Origin: Palaemon carinicauda
Taxonomy: Eukaryota > Arthropoda > Malacostraca > Decapoda > Palaemonidae
Length of the DNA stretch: 64,000 nt
Assembly: GCF_036898095.1 (NCBI RefSeq)
Contig: NC_090761.1
Span: 43,688,454-43,752,453 of the forward strand
Reading direction: 5' to 3'
Position numbers and translations under genes: made by a program. Every line of letters starts with the position of its first letter. Within the stretch, counting starts at the first letter, position 1. The notes under the pieces were generated by a model that did not search any database, was not told where the DNA came from, and saw nothing but the letters and a program-made list of their open reading frames with translations. Positions 43,172-54,325 of this stretch are shown here, one piece after another.

Positions 43172-45200
43172 ACATAATAAGGTAAAGGATGGACTCAATT
43201 GGAAGGATTAGTTGGTGAACTATGAAAGAAAGAGAAAAGGGACATTTTTAATGAGAAATTATCTCTTGATGATGAAGTATAAGGTCTACACACTAAGGTA
43301 AAGGATGGACTCAATTGGAAGGATTAGTTGGTGAACTATGAAAGACAGAGAAAAGGGACATTTTTAATGAGAAATTATCTCTTGATGATGAAGTATAAGG
43401 TCTACACACTAAGGTAAAGGATGGACTCAATTGGAAGGATTAGTTGGTGAACTATGAAAGAAAGAGAAAAGGGATATTTTTTTTTAGATGAGGAATTATC
43501 TTTTGGTGACGAAGTAATAGGTCTACATACTAAGGTAAAGGATGGACTCAATTGGAAGGATTAGTTAGTGAACTATGAAAGAAAGAGAAAAGGGATATTT
43601 TTTAATGAGGAATTATCTTTAGGTGACGAAGTAATAGGTCTACATACTAAGGTAAAGGATGGACTCAATTGGAAGGATCTTGTTGGTGAACTATGAAAGA
43701 AAGAAAAGGGATTTTTTTTAATGAGGAAATATCCTTTGGTGACGAAGTATAAAGTCTACAGACAAAGCTAAAGGATGGACTCAATTGGAAGGATCTTGTT
43801 GGTGAACTATGAAAGAAAGAAAAGGGATTTTTTTTAATGAGGAAATATCCTTTTGTGACGAAGTATAAAGCCTTCAGACTAAGCTAAAGGATGGACTCAA
43901 TTGGAAGGATCTTGTTGGTGAACTATGAAAGAAAGAAAAGGGATTTTTTAATGAGGAAATATCCTTTGGTGAGGAAGTATAAAGCCTTCAGACTAAGCTA
44001 AAGGATGGACTCAATTGGAAGGATCTTGTTGGTGAACTATGAAAGAAAGAAAAGGGATTTTTTTAATGAGGAAATATCCTTTGGTGACGAAGTATAAAGC
44101 CTTCAGACTAAGCTAAAGGATGGACTCAATTGGAAGGATCTTGTTGGTGAACTATGAAAGAAAGAAAAGGGATTTTTTTTAATGAGGAAATATCCTTTTG
44201 TGACGAAGTATAAAGCCTTCAGACTAAGCTAAAGGATGGACTCAATTGAAAGGATCTTGTTGGTGAACTATGAAAGAAAGAAAAGGGATTTTTTTAATGA
44301 GGAAATATCCTTTGGTGAGGAAGTATAAAGCCTTCAGACTAAGCTAAAGGATGGACTCAATTGGAAGGATCTTGTTGGTGAACTATGAAAGAAAGAAAAG
44401 GGATTTTTTTAATGAGGAAATATCCTTTGGTGACGAAGTATAAAGCCTTCAGACTAAGCTAAAGGATGGACTCAATTGGAAGGATCTTGTTGGTGAACTA
44501 TGAAAGAAAGAAAAGGGATTTTTTTAATGAGGAAATATCCTTTTGTGACGTAGTATAAAGCCTTCAGACTAAGCTAAAGGATGGACTCAATTGGAAGGAT
44601 CTTGTTGGTGAACTATGAAAGAAAGAAAAGGGATTTTTTTAATGAGGAAATATCCTTTGGTGACGAAGTATAAAGCCTTCAGACTAAGCTAAAGGATGGA
44701 CTCAATTGGAAGGATCTTGTTGGTGAACTATGAAAGAAAGAAGAGGGATTTTTTTTAATGAGGAAATATCCTTTGGTGACGAAGTATAAAGCCTTCAGAC
44801 TAAGGTAAAGGATGGACTCAATTGGAAGGATCTTGTTGGTGAACTATGAAAGAAAGAAAAGGGATTTTTTTTAATGAGGAAATATCCTTTGGTGACGAAG
44901 TATAAAGTTCACAGACTAAGGTAAAGGATGGACTCAATTGGAAGGATCTTGTTGGTGAACTATGAAAGAAAGAAAAGGGATTTTTTTTAATGAGGAAATA
45001 TCCTTTGGTGACGAAGTATAAAGTTCACAGACTAAGGTAAAGGATGGACTCAATTGGAAGGATCTTGTTGGTAAACTATGAAAGAAAGAAAAGGGATTTT
45101 TTTTTTAATGAGGAAATATCCTTTGGTGACGAAGTATAAAGTCTACAGACTAAGGTAAAGGATGGACTTAATTGGAAGGATCTAGTTGATAAACTATGAA
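43172..45200 (+). repeat. ~115-bp satellite, homogeneous block, about 17 units
   Basis: Tandem units of 112-118 bp (for example starts at 43,770, 43,886 and 44,000) with AAGGATGGACTCAATTGGAA, GGATCTTGTTGGTGAACTAT and GAGGAAATATCCTTTGGTGA. Variation is mostly in the length of the T-run. The first units resemble the block left of the gypsy element (AGGTCTACA type); later ones form a subfamily (AAAGCCTTCAGACTAAGCT), showing local homogenisation. Confidence 0.96.
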
Positions 45201-46339
45201 AGGAGAAAAACAAGAGCTTTTAGGAGGAGGTAATATCCTCTTATTAAGAAGTACAAGCTCCCCATTTTCGGTTAAAAGCCAGACTCATTTTGGAGGGTCT
45301 AATTATAACTATAAAAAGAGAAATTTTTTATTTTTCTTTCTCAGGAGGCAATACCCACTGACGAAGTAAAGTTCTACATCATTGGGTATAGGGTGGACTG
45401 AGAATGATATTGTTAGTGAACTATGGAAGCAGAGAAAAAGGACTTTTAGGAGGAAGAAATAACTTTTTGTGAAAAATTATAAGGTTTACATCATCGGGTG
45501 ATATATGGGACTGTTGGAAGAATATAGTTGATGAACTATATGAAAGAATGAGAATAAATTGTGTAGGAGGTGGCAATAACCTTTTATGAAGAGACACAAG
45601 GTCTAAATCATCAGGTAAAGTATGTACTCAACTGGAATGATATAGTTGATGAACTATAAAAGGAGAGGACTTTTTTTTAGGAGGAAATATCCTTTGAAGC
45701 ACAAGATCTACATCATAGGCTGAAGGATGGACCGAGTTGGGATGATACTGGTGATGAACTATAAAAGAAGGAGAGAAAAAGGAAATTCTATTTTGTAGGC
45801 AGTATCTTTTCCTGAAGAACTACAGTGTCTACACCATCGGGTAAAGGATGGACTCTGTATGAAAAGATATTGATGAACTATAAAAGGAGAAAAGGACTTT
45901 TTTAAGAGACAATATCCTTTGACGAAATAAAAGGTCTACATAATCATGTAAAGGATGGACTTGCTGGGATAATATTGTTAATGAACAAAGGAGAGAAAAT
46001 TATATTTTATTTAGAAGGCAATATCCTTTTATGAAGAAGTACAAGGTCTACATCAACGGCCAAAGAATAGATTCTGTTGGAAGGATCTCTCTGGTGAACT
46101 ATGAAAGGAGAGAAAGGGGATTTTTTTTTTTAATGAGGAAATATCCTTTGTTGTAGAAGTACAAGCTCTACATCAACGGGTAAAGGGTGGACTCTGATGG
46201 AAGGATCAAGTTGGTGAACAATGAAAGGAGAGGAAAAGGACTTTTTAGGAGGAAATATCCTCTCAAGAAGAAGTAAAAGTTCTACATCATCGGGTAAAGG
46301 ATGGACTTCTACTGAGAAAGGAATTTTGAAGACAAAGAT
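45201..46339 (+). repeat. Diverged satellite units
   Basis: About ten degenerate copies with variable spacing, keeping AATATCCTTT, GAAGTACAAGGTCTACATCA, GGTAAAGGATGGACT and GATGAACTAT. The gradient from homogeneous to diverged is typical of an array edge. Confidence 0.85.
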
Positions 46340-46606
46340 TGAGCATTTAATAATTTAAATGTCTGCTCTAGAGACTGACCACATGTGATCAGTGCCCATG
46401 TCCCCTTTCCACCCAATCTAGGACCTAGGAGAGAAAGTCAATGGCTACTGATGACTCAGCAGATAGACCTGTAGACTTCCCCCCTCTCCCATCCTTAGCT
46501 CACAAGGATGGTAAGATTGCAGCGACCAGAGGAATTAACAAGTTTGAGCGAGACTAACCCCCGGTCTGGTAATCGCCAGTCAGGGACGTATCACTTTGGC
46601 TACCAC
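46340..46606 (-). mobile_element. tRNA-type SINE-like insertion in the satellite
   Basis: About 265 bp interrupts the satellite. Read on the minus strand it opens GTGGTAGCCAAAGTGATACG, resembling a pol III A box (TAGCNNAGTGG), followed about 40 nt later by GGGGTTAGTCTCGCTC, resembling a B box (GGTTCGANTCC). A non-tRNA body follows. This is the form of a tRNA-derived SINE head. The target duplication could not be fixed because the flanks are satellite. Confidence 0.5.
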
Positions 46607-46960
46607 AAGGTCTACATATTGAAGTTAGATTATGGACTCAATTGGAAGGATCTAGTTGGTGAATTATGAAAGAGCAAAAGGACATTTTAGGAGGCAAAAT
46701 CCTTTTATGAAGAAGTACAAGGTCTACATCCTAGGGTAAAGGATGAACTCAGTTGGAAGGATTAAGTTGGTGATGTATGAAAGAAAGATAAAAAGGACAT
46801 TTTTTAAGAGGCAATATCCTTTTATGAAGTACAAGATCTAAATCATCAGGTAAAGAATGGACTCTATTGGAATGATATATAAGTTGATTAATTATTACCG
46901 GAGAAGAGAAAGGGGACATTTTGTTTAGGGCGCGGCACTACCCTTTTATGAAAAAGTAAA
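46607..46960 (+). repeat. Diverged satellite units, right edge of the domain
   Basis: About three degenerate units resume with AAGGTCTACATATTGAAGTT and end near 46,960. After this no satellite words are seen. Confidence 0.8.
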
Positions 46961-47268
46961 AGGTTTCAAGAAATTTATATGGTTTTACTACTATTTTAAA
47001 AAAGAAAAAAATAGGAAAAGTTTTATCTATTTTTTTAATTAAAACATGTCCTTGGCCAAATGGTTAAGCAGGTGCATTAAGGAAAAGGTGCCCCGTTAAA
47101 CCAAATCTTGAAAACGATCAGCATTCTACCCTAGAGAGAGCAAGGTAACAAATCTTTATTTATAAGACCGTAATCAAATTTAAGGGGTTCCAAATGTCTA
47201 ATAACACAAGATTGTGACATTTAATCCAAAAAGCGGGACGGTTTCGAACTATATCTTCAAGCCGTAAG
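46961..47268. other. Spacer with a tRNA-like A-box word
   Basis: No gene. CTTGGCCAAATGGTTAAGC at about 47,051 resembles the 5' part of a tRNA-Leu/Ser (A box), but no convincing anticodon stem or B box follows at tRNA distance, so it is at most a tRNA relic or SINE head. Confidence 0.3.
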
Positions 47269-47270
47269 TA

Positions 47271-47660
47271 TAGTAGGGTAAGGCAATTTTGGACAGAGGC
47301 AATTTTGGACAAGTAAGGCAAATATTGGACAGATATATCTCTAAAACTATTTATAATTTTCGAAAACTATAATGCTATTATAAATTGTTCAACCTTTTAC
47401 TTTATAAATATTAGTATGTCTGGTTTTTAAAAAGTATTAAGTACCCCTACATAAATTGTTGAATATGGGTGTCCAATAATTGCCTCACCTTCATTTTAGG
47501 GTTTCTCAGAAATAATACATGAAATTATTTTTTCTAAAAACAAATTAGTGGATGACGCTAAAGGAAGGTTTAAAATAAAAAATGAATGAAAAATATATGG
47601 AATATCTAGTGTCCAATTTTGCCTCGCCTTGAAAAATGGTAAGGCAATTTTGGACACTTA
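47271..47660 (+). repeat. Left subterminal motif cluster
   Basis: At least six copies of the motif GGCAATTTTGGAC or close variants: plus orientation at about 47,283, 47,300, 47,326 (GGCAAATATTGGACAG) and 47,643; inverted orientation (GTCCAA...TTGCCTC) at about 47,471 and 47,611. Spacing is irregular. Confidence 0.8.
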
Positions 47661-47717
47661 ATTTAAAAAAACATCAATTCATAATGTTAAGTTAAGTAAT
47701 AGATTTTGTGAACTATC

Positions 47718-47727
47718 TATCTATCTA

Positions 47728-47769
<42 letters not shown>

Positions 47770-47776
47770 TATATAT
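47718..47776 (+). repeat. (ATCT)n/(TA)n microsatellite
   Basis: CTATCTATCTATCTA passes into a TA run of about 35 bp, then TAGATATATATATAAATAT. Confidence 0.95.
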
Positions 47777-48208
47777 ATAAATATTCTTAATAATTTTAAC
47801 TAGAAATGTAGATAAATGATAGTTCTTTGAAAATATTTTCTATCATTTATTTCAATAGAAAATCATATTGATTTATAAGAAAATAAAAAAGAAAAAGTTT
47901 GCTTTTCATAGAAAATGATAATCAAACCTATTACTAATGAGAAAATAGGGACCAGTACAAAATTGGAAATAAAGGTGAACAATTCAATATATACTATAGC
48001 CATATACGTGACAATTTAAATGCTTGAATATATGACGAGTCTATTTAATTCAACCGAATGCTCAAGAAACAGCTTCAGTTCTTTTAAATATAGCACTAAT
48101 TATTCTCTTTGAGGCATGGGTTCCATAAATAAAGGACCATTAATTCCATCTGTAATTTGAAAAAGGTATGTATCCGTTTGGTGGTCTGGATATTCCTCTA
48201 CTCCTAAT

Positions 48209-48290
48209 GCCCGGCAGTTGATTGATTGATTGATTTAAAGTTTTCAGGCATCTTGACATCTAAGTTCATTGACGCCGCCCGGCAGTTGAT
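48209..48290 (-). repeat. Tiny truncated LINE tail with 14-bp target duplication
   Basis: GCCCGGCAGTTGAT at 48,209-48,222 and again at 48,277-48,290 flanks a short insert. On the minus strand the insert reads GGCGTCAATGAACTTAGATG... and ends in an (AATC)n tail. The flanking repeats fit a target-primed retrotransposition event of a strongly 5'-truncated copy. Confidence 0.7.
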
Positions 48291-48509
48291 CTTACTGGAA
48301 TTAGTATGGCCCGGCAGGGGTCACTTGCCTTATTTACATAGGCGCTGCGCATCTCTAAGATACTGGCTATTCTTTGATGAATTTAGCCTATGAATCCTCT
48401 ATGGATTTAGTCAGTGTATAGAAAGCGAAAATGAAAGAATTTCCCCCAGTCCCGGCCGTAGTGGGTTGCTAAGAAACTCCCGGTTTGTAAATACTAAATA
48501 AAAATTGAA

Positions 48510-48718
48510 AATTGGTAATTGAAATGTTAGAACCATGAATCAAACTGGGAAGTTACAGCTAGTAGAGAATGAATTTATGAAATATAGTTTGGATATCTTG
48601 GCCCTAAGGAACAGATGGAGTTAGAAAAGAAGGGGTAGGAATAATGATGATGACACCAAGAGCAGAAAAGGCATTAACCAAATGGAGAGCTGTAGGTAGC
48701 AGATTGTTACTTACAAAA
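48510..48718 (+). pseudogene. RTE-like LINE endonuclease, N-terminal fragment
   Basis: Frames around 48,515-48,718 read GNWNVRTMNQTGKLQLVENE, then KYSLDILALRNRW, and after a shift VGIMMMTPRAEKALTKWRAV. These are the conserved first blocks of an apurinic endonuclease of RTE/BovB-like LINEs (WNVRT...GKL; D-I-L-x-L-x-E-x-RW; G-V-G-I-M-M). The catalytic glutamate of the LxE motif reads as N, so it is inactive. The match to later endonuclease blocks resumes only at about 51,800, after a 3-kb interruption. Confidence 0.7.

Positions 48719-48769
<51 letters not shown>
48718..48769 (+). repeat. (ATT)n microsatellite
   Basis: About 17 ATT units at the point where the LINE endonuclease breaks off. Confidence 0.96.
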
Positions 48770-48772
<3 letters not shown>

Positions 48773-48848
48773 TGTTATAGTTACAGTTATAGTTGTTGTT
48801 GTTATGAGTTATTAGGGCCTATTGAAATCAGAGAAAAAAAGAGAATTT

Positions 48849-49100
48849 TTCGCGAGTCCTAAACGGCTTCGGGAGAAAATCTTCGTGCATCTCCAAAAGG
48901 ATTCAGAAGAAATTTCCATAGACTTAACGTGGAATTCTGAATGATTCCAGAAATCTCTGAACGATTTCGGAAGAAAATCTTCCCGAATCTCCTCTCCAAA
49001 TGACTTCAGAAGAAATAGCCGTAGACTTAGCATAGAGCTCTGAATGACTCCAGAACGGAATCTTCCCGGAGTAGTTCTGAACGGCTCCGCCCCGGATTCC
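48849..49100 (+). repeat. Tandem repeat of about 107 bp, two and a half copies
   Basis: Copies share ACGGCTTCGGGAGAAAATCT / ACGATTTCGGAAGAAAATCT, then TTCAGAAGAAAT, ATAGACTTA and TCTGAATGA(T/C)TCCAGAA. A third partial copy starts at about 49,080. No domain is seen in any frame. Confidence 0.75.
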
Positions 49101-49799
49101 AAAAGACTTCTGAAGACCTGATCTCTCTCTCTTTTTTTTTTTTTAAACATACCTTGCAAACACCTCACGATCTGTATTGTACTGTAGCTATGGAAGTTTA
49201 CGCAGTGAACATTGGGAGGAGGATTTCACTTTACTCACAGAGTTCGCGTTCTGGCGGAACAGGTAACTGACTGTGAGAATTTTGTTACAGCTACAGGATG
49301 AACTGGAGGCTATTTGGAACACCTTCATCTACAGATAGTTTGAATAGGTGCTTCCGAAGTTGGCGAGCTTTGAAGATCATAACGTAAGCGCCTTGAAGGA
49401 TAATTTGCTTGCGGTTTAGCGACGATGTCCTATAATTGGATTGCATTGGTGCAAAGCGGTGAGCGACGTGTGTTTCTTCAAAATTCGGCATTGAAGATAG
49501 AACATATCAGGACAGCATTGGTAAATATATTGTGTTGCTCTTCGTTGACTTTAGTATGAAGGCGTATAGTGTATGCCGAGAAATCAATGGCATCCATGTC
49601 TTTACCCATCGCCCTTATAGGTAAACACATGAAAGCCATCTATTTCTCCGAGGAATCTGACGAGCCAAGGACAAACAGCAATGAAATGTCTCTTGAAATC
49701 TCGAAGGAGACTGGCGAACTAAGCAAAGAAGATCTTGAAAAACTATAAAAGACAGAAGAGAATAGAGAAGCCTTTATATGAAGAAGTATAAAAAATAGC
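49101..49799. other. Unassigned sequence inside the LINE interruption
   Basis: A poly-T run at 49,132-49,144 precedes roughly 650 bp of ordinary composition without recognisable domains. The minus-strand frame at 49,291-49,491 has 66 codons and no motif. Confidence 0.4.
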
Positions 49800-51500
49800 C
49801 TTTAATTATAGAGGTAAGTCACCTAAAAACTGAGGTCAAATAGCCTCTACTATTAGCGGTTAGTCGCCTTAAAACAGAGGTCTCAAAGAGCCTCTAGTGC
49901 TAGAAATAAAGCACCCAAAAATAAAGGTCAAAGAGCTTTTAATGTTAGAGGTAAGGGGATTAAAATATAGGTCAAAGAAACTCTAATGCTTGAGTATAGC
50001 ACCTCAAAATAGAGGTCAAAGAACCTCTAATGCTAAAAGTAAGGAGCCTCAAAACAGAGGTCAAAGAGCCTCTAATGTTAAAAGTAAGGAGCCTCAAAAT
50101 AGAGGGCAAAGGCCCTCTAATGCTAAAAGTATGGAGCTTCAAAATAGAGGTCAAAGAACCTCTAATACTAAAAGTAAGGAACCTCAAAACAGAGGTCAAA
50201 GACCCTCTAATGCTAAACGTAAGAAGCCTCACAATAGAGGTCAAAGAGCCTCTAATGCTCAAAGTAAGGAGCCTCAAAATAGAGGTCAAAGACCCTCTAA
50301 TGCTAAAAGTAAGGAGCCTCAAAATAGAGGTCAAAGACTCTCTAATGCTAAAAGTAAGGAGCCTCAAAATAGAGGTCAAAGACCCTCAAATGCTAAAAGT
50401 AAGGAGCCTCAAAATAGAGGTCAAAGACCCTCTAATGCTAAAAGTAAGAAGCCTCAAAATAGAGGTCAAAGAGCCTCTAATGCTAAACGTAAGAAGCCTC
50501 AAAATAGAGGTCAAAGAGCCTCTAATGCTAAACGTAAGAAGCCTCAAAACAGAGGTCAAAGAGCCTCTAGTGCTTAAAGTATGGAGCCTCAAAATAGAGG
50601 TCAAAGAGCCTCTAATGCTAAAAGTAAGGAGCCTCAAAATAGAGGTCAAACGGCCTTTAATGCTAAAAGTAAGGAGCCTCAAAATAGAGGTCAAAGGCCC
50701 TCTAATGCTAAAAGTAAGGAGCCTCAAAACAGAGGTCAAAGAGACTCTAAAGCTATAAGTAAGGAGCCTCAAAATAGAGGTCAAAGACTCTCTAATGCTA
50801 AAAGTAAGGAGCCTCAAAACAGAGGTCAAAGAGACTCTAAAGCTATAAGTAAGGAGCCTCAAAATAGAGGTCAAAGACTCTCTAATGCTAAAAGTAAGGA
50901 GCCTCAAAACAGAGGTCAAAGAGACTCTAAAGCTATAAGTAAGGAGCCTCAAAATAGAGGTCAAAGACCCTCAAATGCTAAAAGTAAGGAGCCTCAAAAT
51001 AGATGTCAAAGACCCTCTAATGCTAAAAGTAAGGAGCCTCAAAATAGAGGTCAAAGAGACTCTAATGCTAAAAGTGAGTAGTCTCAAAATAGAGGTCAAA
51101 GAGGCTCTAATGCTAAACGTAAGGAGCCTCAAAATAGAGGTAAAAAACCCTCTAATGCTCAAAGTAAGGAGCCTCAAAATAGAGGTCAAAGAGCCTCTAA
51201 TGCTAAAAGTAAGGAGCCTCAAAGTGGAGGTCAAATGCCCTCTAATGCTAAAAGTAAGGAGCCTCAAATTAATAGAGGTCAAAGAGCCTCTAATGCTAGA
51301 GGTAAAGCACTTCAAATTAGAGATCAAAAAACATATAATGCTAAGATTATAGTACCTCAAAATAGAGGTCATAGAGCCCTTAATACTAAAGGTATGGCAC
51401 CTCAAAATAGAGCTTAAATATCCTCTAATGTTAAGTATGGCACATCAAAATAAAAGGTCAAAGAGCCTCTAATGCTAGAGGTAAGGTACCTCAAAATAGA
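49800..51500 (+). repeat. 45-bp satellite, about 37 copies
   Basis: Unit of 45 bp: CCTCAAAATAGAGGTCAAAG, then AGCCTCTAATGCTAAAAGTA and AGGAG. Copies at the left edge are diverged; the centre is fairly homogeneous, with higher-order variation (for example the GACTCTAAAGCTATAAGTAA variant alternating at 50,745-50,945). Each unit has two small inverted repeats (CCTC...GAGG and GAGG...CCTC). Since 45 is a multiple of 3, long frames stay open (for example a 15-residue repeat EPQNRGQRASNAKSK), also on the minus strand. There is no start context or domain to support translation. Confidence 0.95.
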
Positions 51501-51790
51501 GGCCAAATAGTCTGGCCTATTCTTTGTATATTCACCCTACGCATTGGTTTCCTGTGCGCCAGCGCTTTTCTGCGCCTTCACCAAAAACTGTGCTTCAGCA
51601 GAAACTGAGCACCAGCAGCATCCTGTGCGCCAACGCTCCAGTACTCTCCTTCGCACTCGTATGAGAGGCAAAAGGAATGAAAACTTTTTGACAGGTTAAA
51701 ATTGCCCCGTTCCCCTCCCCGCAAACGCATGACAGCATGCCCGCCGGGCAAAAAGGGAAGAGGCTTCACAGAAGGGTTCAAGATCCCAAA
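51501..51790 (+). other. Short mixed segment, possible DIRS gag scrap
   Basis: A frame reads PVRQRFSAPSPKTVLQQKLS, similar in style to the RQRSPV repeats in the DIRS-B gag region. It is too short to assign. It joins the resumed LINE near 51,790. Confidence 0.3.
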
Positions 51791-51799
51791 GATTCCATC

Positions 51800-52325
51800 T
51801 TCCAAGGCGAATCAAATGATTCCCCTGAAGAAAGGAAAGATGAATACTGTGAAGAACTGCAGTGTATAATAGGTGAGAACCTAGAGAGATATGAAAATTG
51901 TGATTAATGACTTCAATGCTAAAGTTGGAAGGAATAATCAAGGTATAGAAAATGTGATGGGTGTTGAGGTTCTTGGCGCAGTTGCAAATGAAAATGGGGC
52001 ACATTTTTTAAGTTATTGTTCAACAAACAATCTTGTTACTGGAGGTACTCTTTTCCAGCACAAGGAGATCCACAAATATACAAGGACTTCACCATGTGGC
52101 AATTACAAATATCAAATAGATCACATAGCCATTGATAAAGAGAGAAGGAGGACTCTGGGAAATGTAACAAGCTATAGAGGTGCAGTTATTGGTAGTGATC
52201 ACCAGCTCCCCATTGCCACACAAATATTAAAACTGAAAGAACCCAACAGAAATGTAGATAGAATACCTAAGTTTGATACAACTAAGCTTCTAGAGGATGA
52301 GCACAGAAATCTTTGTAACTGAATG
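51800..52325 (+). pseudogene. RTE-like LINE endonuclease, C-terminal fragment
   Basis: Begins with SPEERKDEYCEELQ, then frame 51,891-52,322: KIVINDFNAKVGRNNQGIEN (DFNA block), NENGAHFLSYCSTNNLVTGG, KYQIDHIAIDKERRR (catalytic D-H block) and IGSDHQLPIAT (the S-D-H catalytic box). All late endonuclease motifs are present. Together with 48,510-48,718 it forms one endonuclease, separated by the 3-kb insertion of repeats. Confidence 0.8.
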
Positions 52326-52329
52326 TAGG

Positions 52330-54325
52330 AATCGATTTACAGTCTTAAGAGACTTTAAGAGACGAAGTTTTGGAACATGCAGTTACAAGGAGAAAACCAT
52401 GGATATCAAATGATACTTGGGATACTATAAAAAGAAGACAAAGACAGAAATTGATTTCTTAAAGTTTTCGAGGAAGTAATGAAAATTACAAGGCAGAACA
52501 TGCCAAGTATTTCAGTATTGATAGTCAGTTCAAAATGAATATCAGGAATGATTGGAGAGAAAATTTAGACAGGAAAGCAGATGAGGCTGACAAAGCTATG
52601 AATTCAGGGAGTGGCTTTGTTGTAGGAATTGCTCTTGGAATTATTAATGAAATCTCTACGGGAAAAAAAGAAGCATATACCCATCAAAAAGAAAGATGGA
52701 TCTGTTATAACGAAAGAACTTGAAGAAAAGTAACGTTGGATTGAACACTTTAGTGAGGTCATGAATAGGAAATAGGAAGGGAATAATTTGGTTGATATAC
52801 CTGAAACTGATGAAGACCTTGATGTGCCCATGAATGAATTAGGTGTGTTTGAAGTCGAAGCTATTCTTAAAAAAACTCAAAAGATGGAAAACCCCTGGAT
52901 ACGAAGGAATAACTGCCGAGATGATATTGCCTGAAAATGAAGTGACACCCAGATTACCTACAAGATTATTTTGTAGAATATGGCGTGAAGAGGCAAAGCC
53001 TTATGTATAGGAGCTAGGAGTGCTGGTGAAAATGACAAAAAAAGATCTGACTGATTGCAATCATTACAGTGTCATCACACTTACGTCAGCTGTCATGAAA
53101 ATATATAGAATGTTCATTCTAAAGAGAGTAGAGAGAAAGATTGATGAAAAGTTGAGAGATGAACAAGCAGGATTTAGAAAAGGTAGTTGTACTGACCAAA
53201 TTTTCATTTAAGACATGTGGTACAGCAATATATAGAATATATAATTCCACTTTTTATGGTATATGTGGGCTATGAAAAAGCTTTTGATTATGTGCTCTGG
53301 CAAATTTTGTGGAGAGTCCTGCGACATTATGGAGTACCTCTCAAATATGTAAATTTAATTGTCTGTTCATAAGCATAGCAAATGCAAAGTTAATGTTAGT
53401 GGCGTCTTATCAAACGAATTTCCAGTGAAAAGTGGAGTACTCTAAGGGAATGTGTTGTTACCTATGTTGTTTATCCTCCTCATAGATTTTGTAATGCATA
53501 GATCGGTTGGGGATGGTGGAGAAGGATTGGACTGGATTAGTAACAGAAAATTAGGAGACCTAGAGTATGCTGATGACGCTGTCATAATTAGCAGAACACC
53601 ACAGGGCTTGGAAAGCTTGCTTACCAGAATGCATGAAAAATCACATGAGGTTGGGCTCGAGATAAATAGAAGAAAGACAGATGATGAGAACGGAATATGC
53701 AATGGAAGATGAAATATCTTTGGAAGGATAAAGGATTGAGGTAGAATTATTTAAATATTTAGGAACTTTGATATCTAATATAGGAGCTTTAGAATTTGAG
53801 TTTAATGAAAGATTGAAAAAAGCAAATCAGAGGATGGCTAGGTTAAGTCAAATTTGGAAATCAGGTCGCCTAAAATTACCTATAATAATCAGGCTACATA
53901 TCAGTTTCTTGAGATCGGTGTTACTGTATGGTCGTGAATCTTGGTATATTAATGAAACTCATTTTGTAGATTTGAGAACAAAGCCCTCAGAAGAATATTT
54001 GGTGTTAAATGACAGGACAGGATTAGAAATGAAACTAAGAGAGATTACTCGAGCGCCACATGTGGTTGAGATCATGGTGAGGGGTAGATGGAGATGGTTT
54101 GGGGATGCTCTTTGTTCTTCCTAAGAGACATTAGTTCACCAAACTTTAAACTGGCCTCCACAAGGCACTAGAAGAGTTGGAAGACTCAGGACTATAAAGC
54201 ATGAAGTAGGATATTGTGATTGGAGAAGTATTGAATTAAAAGCTGAAAATAGAGACGACTAGCGAAATCTAATTGAGGCCCTTTCTTCAATAGGCGTGGG
54301 AGATGATGATGATGATATGTGGGCA
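52330..54325 (+). pseudogene. RTE-like LINE reverse transcriptase with 3' end
   Basis: Broken into several frames. 53,020-53,211: NHYSVITLTSAVMKIYRM and LRDEQAGFRKGSCTDQIF (conserved RT 1-2 blocks). Near 53,261: YVGYEKAFDYVLW (motif A). 53,452-53,712: YADDAVIISRTPQGLE (YADD catalytic box at about 53,566) and VGLEINRRKT. 53,768-54,124: ISNIGALEFEFNERLKKANQ, then LSQIWKSGRL and RSVLLYGRESWY (RT thumb region). The 3' end is GGCGTGGGAGATGATGATGA at about 54,294, a short (GAT)n tail as in RTE-type elements. Multiple shifts; non-functional. Confidence 0.8.

Noticed and set aside
47044..47110. tRNA-Leu/Ser gene
   Set aside because: Only the A-box half resembles a tRNA. No matching T-arm/B box or closed acceptor stem can be formed.
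49972..51417. Long open frames in the 45-bp array as a repeat protein gene
   Set aside because: Unit length is a multiple of 3 and stop-free, so frames stay open by construction on both strands. No start context, signal or domain is seen, and the array interrupts a dead LINE.
49800..51500. CRISPR-like array (also 55,605-55,766 and 43,172-45,200)
   Set aside because: Repeats are contiguous tandem units without unique spacers, in a eukaryotic context without cas genes. They are satellites.
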